A stretch of 64,000 nucleotides of DNA, taken from Brachycybe producta (taxonomy: Eukaryota > Arthropoda > Diplopoda > Playtdesmida > Andrognathidae). Position numbers and translations under genes: made by a program. The notes beneath the pieces are model-generated. The model did not search any database. It had not been told where the DNA came from and saw nothing but the letters and a program-made list of their open reading frames with translations. The stretch is from assembly GCA_036925085.1 (NCBI GenBank), contig JAUPFP010000025.1, positions 2,216,733 through 2,280,732 on the forward strand. Direction: 5' to 3'. Numbering within the stretch: position 1 is the first letter of the stretch; every line of letters begins with the position of its first letter. Positions 60,001 to 64,000 of this stretch are shown here, piece by piece.

Positions 60001-63000
60001 GCTTCAACGGAACATTCCAAATTTACAGGGCGATTCAGAAGCGTTCTTTTCTCCTCGGCTAATGGACCAATAATCTTGGGTCTTACTAGAAAAAGTACAG
60101 AAAAAAAAAACAGATCACAAGCAGAAATTAAGGTGGTTTTGAAGTGTAAATGCCCCTCAAACTCTGATTATTCTGTTTTTCATGCAATAAATGAAGAGAA
60201 ACAGAAAAGTATTTTAGAAACTAGAAGAGTAAGGTAGCTCAATCACTTAAGGTTTTTTTTTAATGTTTGAGATCTTTCATAATAAACTCTTTGTCTAAGT
60301 GTAGGCATGTTTTTTTAAATTTTGGACTATAAAAAGTTTATTTTGAAAAATATCAACCCTTCTAGTTTCTAAAACACTTTCTAGCCTCTTTAATTTTTTT
60401 TTTTAAAAACAATAATTCTGATTATTGAAAATCAACTGTTCAGAAACCAACTTCAAACAGGAAAACAAAATTGTAACAACCTAAGATTTCTAAATCAAAA
60501 TTCCTTTCTGTGGTTCCGGCCACATTGGATGCGACACAAGTGTACCGACCACCATCTTCGATATGTGGACCGACAATATTGAGAAATTGTCCGTCGTTAA
60601 GAATTTCAAAGTGGTCATCGTGTTGCACTTCGTCGAAATCGAAGTCTTCGAAGACATCATTATGCTCCAGGTGTAAAACACCTATCAAATGTCCATTCTT
60701 AAGCCAGATTATTGTCGGTTCGGGAGATCCGATTGCTCTACATTCCAATTGAACGATTTCTCCCTCGGAGACTTCCACTTCTGTTGCATATTGCCCTTTA
60801 TCATTTTGCAATATCTTCGGAGCGACTGTAAGAAGTTAAACAATTAATGAGGTCTCCAGAAAAAAAGCTCAGATTGCAACATTTGTTTTTTGAATTTTTA
60901 CCATGAACTGAAACTTGAAATTCTTGTTCTGTTCTTCCGACTTCATTGACTGCGACACATTTATAAGTTGCCGCATCTTCGATCTGAGCTCGTCGTAACT
61001 TGAGTCTTTTCCCATCGTAAGACTGGATGATGTTTGGGTCACTCAGTATATGGACTGGTTGACCGTTCTAGAGAGAGAACGAAATTATTACTTCCCGACT
61101 TTATCACGAGCCGAATATTTTTTTACAATAGAATACTAGAATAGAACTACTTATACTCCCATTTAAAAAAACGAGACGTTCAAAAGTCTGTTAGAAACTA
61201 GAAGAGTAAATGAATGTTGATAAAAAAAATTTTCTTTTGAAAAATAAAACTTTGTTTCCGACAGTTTGAGAAAAGGACCAAATTGGATAATTTCACGGAA
61301 TTTTGGAAAACTTGAAATGAAAAAAAAAAGAAAATTTATAATTTTGAAATCATATTAAAAAGTTTATTTTGAAAGATATCCACATAAAAAAACATTCTGA
61401 TTTTTCTGAACTCTGGTTATTCTGCGTTTACGAAAGTAAAATTAATGCGAAATTGAAAGTGTGTAAGAAACTAGAATTACTTAATAGTATTTTCATTTCT
61501 TTCAAACTAAACTTTTTCCAGACAACGTTTTTTAAAAAAATATTGTGCGCTTAAAATTGGGTCATTTACAAACTGAAATAAAAAGTTTATTTTGAAAGAC
61601 ATCAACATGAAAATAGCCCTTAAGTGAATGAGCCACCCTTCTAGTTTTCAAAAAGATTTTCAAAAACCTGAAACACAGAATAATCAAAGGTCAAGAGGTT
61701 TCTACACTTTAAAACCAGTGATCTATTTACTCTTCTAGTTTTTAAAACACAGATAAAATAGATGATCGAGATTGCTATTTCCGTAGTTTTCTAGCATTTG
61801 CTTATTTTGTAGTTACTGCTTTATGAAAAAAAAAAGGTTAAGAACACAAACTTTGAACCATGTGACAGATGGTGGTGGAATTCCAACGACGGGGCAATAA
61901 ATGACAAGTGGCCGATGAAGAAGCACATTCGGCTCTTCTCCTTTCTCCGTCGTCTCTAACTTAGGAGGAACTTAAGTAAAAAAAAAAATTACGTATTATT
62001 TAGTAAACAGAAACAAAAATCTTTTACGAAAACATCGTACGAAGAAGATTTATACCCTGAACGTTGAGCTTGAAGTTTTGTTCGGTGGCACCGGCTTCAT
62101 TGGACGCAATACAAGTGTACTGTCCAGCATGTTCCACATTCAAATGCTTCACCACTAACACCCGACTTCCGTTTTCCGTACTGTAACCACTCCCTTCGTA
62201 AATCTGCAAGATCTGACCATCTTTTAACCAAGTTACGATCGGCTGTGGATATCCGTCGGCCGGACACTCGATGACCATCGAGTCGTTCTCAACTGCTTTT
62301 AATGTCGGCTTCACTCTACTGCCGTCAATCGTTGGAGGAGCTGTTTATTTTGACAATTAAAAATAGATTCAAAAATTAGAAAATTCTGAAAATTTTCAAT
62401 TTGCATGCAAGACAGGAAAAAAAAACAAGAGACAAAAAAAAAAGAGAGTTGTACCCCTCATTGACCTTTGACATCAACATCGTAATCCAGAACGGTCTCT
62501 CCGACTTCATTGATTGCGTAACAAGTGTACCTTCCGTGGTCCTCCACTCTCGTATTCTGTACCATCAGTTTTCGTCCGTTATCAGAAACGACGACGTTTT
62601 CATCGACCGAAACCATATTTCCGTTCTTCTTCCAGATTATGTCTGGAGTTGGATTTCCACTAACTGGACAATGAAGTGTGACGGGACGATGAAGTAGGAC
62701 GCTTACGTTCAACTCCATCTTCGAAACATCGATCTCCAGTTTCGGAATCTCTACAAGCAAATTTTTCTTATTATTAAAAAGTGCCACAAATTAAAACAAC
62801 ACATATCCACCATAAATAATTTAAATCCGTTCTTACGTTGAACCTCAACTTGGAAATGTCTTTCGGAAAATCCGACCGTATTGGTGGCCACACAAGTGTA
62901 ACGTCCAGCATCCTGCTCTAATACGCTTCCGATGACCAATGTTTGCTTTTCATCTTGAAAATCAATCAACTGGTTATTAGTCTTCGTAATCGGAACACCA

Positions 63001-63498
63001 TCTTTGAGCCATTCGATCGTTGGAAAAGGATTTCCTTTAACCGGACATTCGATGACGAGCTTTTCATCCGAAACTGCTTTAAGTTGCGGCGTTCCTACAT
63101 CTCTACCACTTAGAGGTGTGATGATGGACGGTGGAACTGATCATAAATCGTAACAACGGTTAGACGGAGACTGGAAAAAAAATCGAATAAAAAGGGGTTC
63201 TCGAAGGTATAAATACCTAAGACTTCCAACTGAAATTCCGTCTGTGCTCGACCGGCTTCATTGTCAGCAACACACTTATAAACACCGGCTTGATCTCGTC
63301 CGATGTTGAACACAATTAACCGATGTCCTTCGTTGCTCACCTCGTAGTGACCATTTTGTTCAAGATGCAAATCACCTTTGAGCCAAATCATCAAAGGCTT
63401 AGGGTGTCCGGTGGCCGGACAGTCTAACTGCACGGATGATCCGACTTTAGCTTGTCTTATGTGATTATCGTTCGAGTCCAGAAGAATATGTGGCGGAA
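41641..63498 (-). CDS. HMCN: Hemicentin, C-terminal ~2/3 (gene continues beyond the right edge)
   Basis: A giant secreted extracellular-matrix protein of the fibulin group, read on the minus strand from 63498 to the TAA at 41641-41643. Architecture in the window: 26 Ig domains, 6 TSP1 repeats, one nidogen G2F beta-barrel, 8 EGF domains and a fibulin-type C-terminal module, the same C-terminal order as vertebrate hemicentin-1. The N-terminal VWA domain and further Ig domains lie outside the window. About 50 coding exons were traced; nearly all Ig and EGF modules sit on one exon (some Ig on two) bounded by phase-1 introns, so modules can be gained or lost without frameshift. Introns are crowded with family A, F and G repeats. 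Hemicentins act in basement-membrane linkage, tissue anchoring and epithelial attachment. Whether it corresponds to HMCN1 or HMCN2 cannot be told from the sequence; the linked genes favour HMCN2. Confidence 0.95.
42102..46928 (-). CDS. HMCN: Hemicentin calcium-binding EGF domains (eight)
   Basis: One EGF per exon: 46809-46928, 45228-45362, 45034-45153, 44815-44934, 43409-43540, 43197-43325, 42997-43118, 42102-42228. Seven start with the calcium-binding D(I/V/L)DEC or a variant (the seventh reads DFNEC), contain the aromatic GSY/GGY.C step and six Cys. The eighth ends [12 protein letters not shown] and leads into the fibulin module. The exons are phase-1 symmetric. Long introns between them carry family A, D and hAT-like elements. 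Confidence 0.92.
42265..42960. repeat. Two family A elements in a hemicentin intron
   Basis: The first has a diverged centre (AACATTTTGATGCAATTT arms). The second runs from TTTTATAAACTAGAAGGATA to GAGTTACACTTCTAGTTTCT. They occupy most of the intron between the last two EGF exons. Confidence 0.6.
43592..43880. mobile_element. Family D hAT-like MITE, second copy
   Basis: Starts TAGCTGGTTCGGATTTTTAT and ends ATAAAAAATCCTAGCCCT. The interior has paired TCTCAATCTGTGGCCCA and GGGCCATAGATTGAGAA. It is clearly the same family as the copy at 1756. The target duplication is imperfect (TCAATTAC against TCATAATT). Confidence 0.7.
44085..44400. repeat. Family A element in a hemicentin intron
   Basis: Left half GGTTTATGAACAGCTGATTT to GATATCTTTCAA; right half GACCTACCCTTCTAGTTTCT to GAGTTTAAGAGGCGTTTTGC. 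Confidence 0.65.
45385..46215. repeat. Family A element with an internal ~61-bp tandem amplification
   Basis: Between about 45530 and 46010 the block GAAAGCGTTTTAGAAACTAG + AAGATTTTCTAGTTTTTACA + GATCAACTTTTAAAAAATAT is repeated about 7-8 times, with lengths of 58-61 bp and few differences. It is flanked by ordinary family A ends (GAGCTACCCTTTCTAGTTTA at the right). Each unit carries an AACTAGAAGATTTTCTAGTT mini-hairpin. Confidence 0.85.
46342..46766. mobile_element. hAT-like MITE in a hemicentin intron
   Basis: About 425 bp. The left end TAGGGATGGGACATTCGAAT pairs with the right end GGATTCGTCCCACCTCTA, whose inverse is TAGAGGTGGGACGAATCC. Flanks on both sides read AAAAAAAC, compatible with an 8-bp duplication. 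No transposase. Confidence 0.7.
47010..47863 (-). CDS. HMCN: Hemicentin nidogen G2F beta-barrel
   Basis: Three exons: 47720-47863, 47366-47635 and 47010-47299. They start [20 protein letters not shown] and continue [56 protein letters not shown] and [20 protein letters not shown]. These match the G2F fold shared by nidogens and hemicentins, which binds matrix ligands. The last exon also contains the short Cys-containing link [18 protein letters not shown] that leads into the EGF block. Confidence 0.9.
47885..48515. repeat. Family A elements in a hemicentin intron
   Basis: Left end AAGGTGGTTTTAAAATATAA, then three partial left halves in a row (AAACTAGAAGAGTAAATTAA; AAACTAGAAGAGTAAAATAA; AAACTAGAAGAGAAACTGAA) and one right half. 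It is the same internal amplification tendency as at 45.5 kb. Confidence 0.65.
48555..50300 (-). CDS. HMCN: Hemicentin thrombospondin type-1 repeats (six)
   Basis: TSP1-1 is the second half of exon 50094-50485 ([17 protein letters not shown]). TSP1-2 is 49775-49945, TSP1-3 is 49537-49707, TSP1-4 and TSP1-5 share exon 48803-49144, and TSP1-6 is 48555-48725. Each has the W..W..C motif (possible C-mannosylation sites), CS.SC.GG/RG and six cysteines. Six TSP1 repeats between the Ig array and G2F is the number found in vertebrate hemicentin-1. Confidence 0.93.
49190..49520. repeat. Family A element, full length
   Basis: Runs from AAGATGGTTTATGAACAGCT to the inverse GCGTTTCACTTTAAAACCAC. Both subtypes of terminus are visible here on one element. 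Confidence 0.7.
50200..63498 (-). CDS. HMCN: Hemicentin Ig (I-set) domain array, 26 domains
   Basis: Exons in protein order: 63217-63498, 62837-63136, 62466-62750, 62056-62340, 61852-61970+60902-61067, 60481-60825, 59816-60085, 59597-59748+59261-59393, 58908-59195, 58532-58816, 58319-58466+58127-58244, 57398-57571+57214-57327, 56854-57141, 56512-56793, 56333-56435+55764-55939, 55392-55688, 55049-55333, 54794-54983+54641-54729, 53960-54093+53733-53889, 53382-53660, 53048-53305, 52710-52985, 52463-52638+51870-52214, 51151-51453, 50094-50485. Most begin VPP/APP and carry the I-set marks: Cys, W.(K/R).(D/N)G, then D.G.Y.C.A.N. The exon 51870-52214 holds half of one Ig plus a complete next one. 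The exon 50094-50485 joins the last Ig to the first TSP1. Confidence 0.93.
50500..51120. repeat. Two family A elements in tandem
   Basis: The first unit (50500-50815) and the second (50820-51120) are each palindromic, with GTTTTAGAAACTAGAAGGGT / ACCCTTCTAGTTTCTAAAAC arms. The left end AAGGTGGTTTTAAAGATTAA is intact. Confidence 0.7.
51490..51845. repeat. Family A element
   Basis: A complete unit from ATGTTTTATGATCAGCTGAT to CGGTCTACACTTTAAAGCCA, located in the intron before exon 51870-52214. Confidence 0.65.
52233..52443. repeat. Family F element, best-preserved copy
   Basis: Left arm AAAGCCGTTTAACACGAAAA and right arm TTTCGTGTTAAACGCTTTCA are inverse. Inner paired blocks TCGGATAATACGAAATATAT and GTGTTAAACG-type sequence. 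About 200 bp, non-coding. Confidence 0.7.
54145..54620. repeat. Family G inverted-repeat element
   Basis: Left end GCTCTAGCACACCAACCACTT pairs with the inverse of GTGGTTCCGTGTGCCAAGAG. The interior has duplicated GACTGCAAAATGAAGTCGA and CATTTTGTGGCGACACAAAG blocks. Related to 57.6-58.1 kb. Confidence 0.65.
55955..56245. repeat. Family A element
   Basis: A palindromic unit with GATGGTTTATGAACAGCTGA at the left and the inverse CAGTTGTTAATAAACCATGT at the right. A poly(C) run of about 20 lies just beyond at 56250-56270. Confidence 0.65.
57595..58090. repeat. Family G elements, three units
   Basis: Units of about 150-190 bp start near 57598, 57757 and 57901, each reading (A)CACG/CAAACCACTTTTGG-like, then TTCGACTGCAAAATGAAG, and ending CGACCACTCAAAAGTGGTC-like. 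They form tandem or nested copies of the same element as at 54.1 kb. Confidence 0.65.
59432..59593. repeat. Family F element splitting an Ig domain intron
   Basis: ACCGTTTAACACGAAATGGA at the left and TTCGTGTTAAACGGTTTTCA at the right are almost exact inverses. It lies between the two exons of Ig domain 8. Confidence 0.7.
60130..60460. repeat. Family A element
   Basis: AAGGTGGTTTTGAAGTGTAA to CCCTTCTAGTTTCTAAAACA. The right half is shortened. Confidence 0.65.
61145..61745. repeat. Family A elements, two units
   Basis: Fragments and one fuller unit (61430-61745) in the intron between the two exons of Ig domain 5. Right half GAGCCACCCTTCTAGTTTTC. Confidence 0.6.
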
Positions 63499-64000
63499 CT
63501 AGATCGAGAACGAAACGTATACGAGAGACTCAGTGATTAAGGTGGTTTTAAAGTATAAACGACTATCGAACTCTGGTAATTCTGTTTTTCGAGTGCAAAA
63601 TGATGCGAAACTTGAATGCGTTTTAGAAACTAGAATGGTAGCGGAATCACTTAATAGTATTTTCGGTTTGATATCTTTCAAAATAAACTTTTTCTGGCCA
63701 AAAATGTTCAAAAAAAAATATCATCTGTTTAAAGTTGGGTCATTTTCAAACCGATATAAAACTTTTATTTTGAAAAATGGCAACATAAAAATCTTTTAAG
63801 TGACTTATTTACTCTTCTAGTTTCTAAAACACTTCTAAAGAATGATTTTCAAGTATTAACTTTCCCCAAAGTCTCTGGTAATACTGTCGTACAGAAAGAA
63901 AATAAAGAATAAACTTGAACTTTTGACAAATGTTCGCCTAATTTTTGACGAATGTTCGCCAAATCTTTGGCGAATGTTCGCCACATTTTTGGCGAATATT
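63499..64000. other. Hemicentin intron reaching the window edge
   Basis: A near full-length family A element (63535-63850) fills most of it. The last 80 bp contain four TTTGGCGAATGTTCGCC-like repeats that themselves form inverted pairs. No exon. Confidence 0.6.

Noticed and set aside
1..64000. Autonomous transposase, reverse transcriptase or viral gene
   Set aside because: No open frame or exon series in either strand showed transposase, RT or viral motifs; all mobile DNA seen is non-autonomous.

Overview
This window is AT-rich nuclear DNA from an invertebrate animal. The genes have many short introns with GT..AG borders, and the proteins are animal-specific: a hemicentin with Ig, TSP1, nidogen-G2F, EGF and fibulin modules, golgin-97, ARPC5 and mitochondrial RRF. 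The phylum cannot be fixed from this sequence alone. Exon borders given here were read by eye from splice motifs, reading-frame continuity and resemblance to known families.

Layout. 1-8.8 kb holds no recognisable gene and is a patchwork of short inverted-repeat (MITE-like) elements, microsatellites and small tandem repeats. 8.9-11.1 kb (minus) holds two spliced coding exons of an unrecognised gene, with a nested mobile element filling the intron between them. 11.4-13.1 kb (plus) is endonuclease G, tail-to-tail with SPOUT1/CENP-32 (13.2-15.1 kb, minus). 16.1-17.0 kb (minus) is the N-terminal methyltransferase NTMT1. 17.6-18.4 kb (minus) is RPL35, head-to-head with ARPC5 (19.0-19.8 kb, plus). 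21.2-32.2 kb (plus) holds three tandem nine-exon short-chain dehydrogenase/reductase (SDR) genes. 32.7-37.3 kb (minus) is golgin-97 (GOLGA1), head-to-head with mitochondrial ribosome recycling factor (MRRF, 38.7-39.8 kb, plus). 41.6-63.5 kb (minus) is the C-terminal part of a hemicentin gene that runs off the right edge: 26 Ig domains, 6 TSP1, G2F, 8 EGF and a fibulin-type end.

The genes form no single pathway. What links them is position: from memory, the human orthologues ENDOG, SPOUT1, NTMT1, RPL35, ARPC5L, GOLGA1, MRRF and HMCN2 all lie on chromosome 9q33-q34, and RPL35(-)/ARPC5L(+)/GOLGA1(-) has the same order and strand there. The window therefore looks like a preserved ancestral animal linkage block, with the SDR array inserted between ARPC5 and GOLGA1.

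The non-coding DNA is dominated by palindromic element families. One family (called A here) occurs in more than twenty places, mostly in introns. Another (B) carries a CRE-like TGACGTCA in most copies. A third (D) has a perfect 8-bp target duplication and is hAT-like. I saw no CRISPR array, no rRNA and no clear functional tRNA, and no convincing new defence or enzymatic system.
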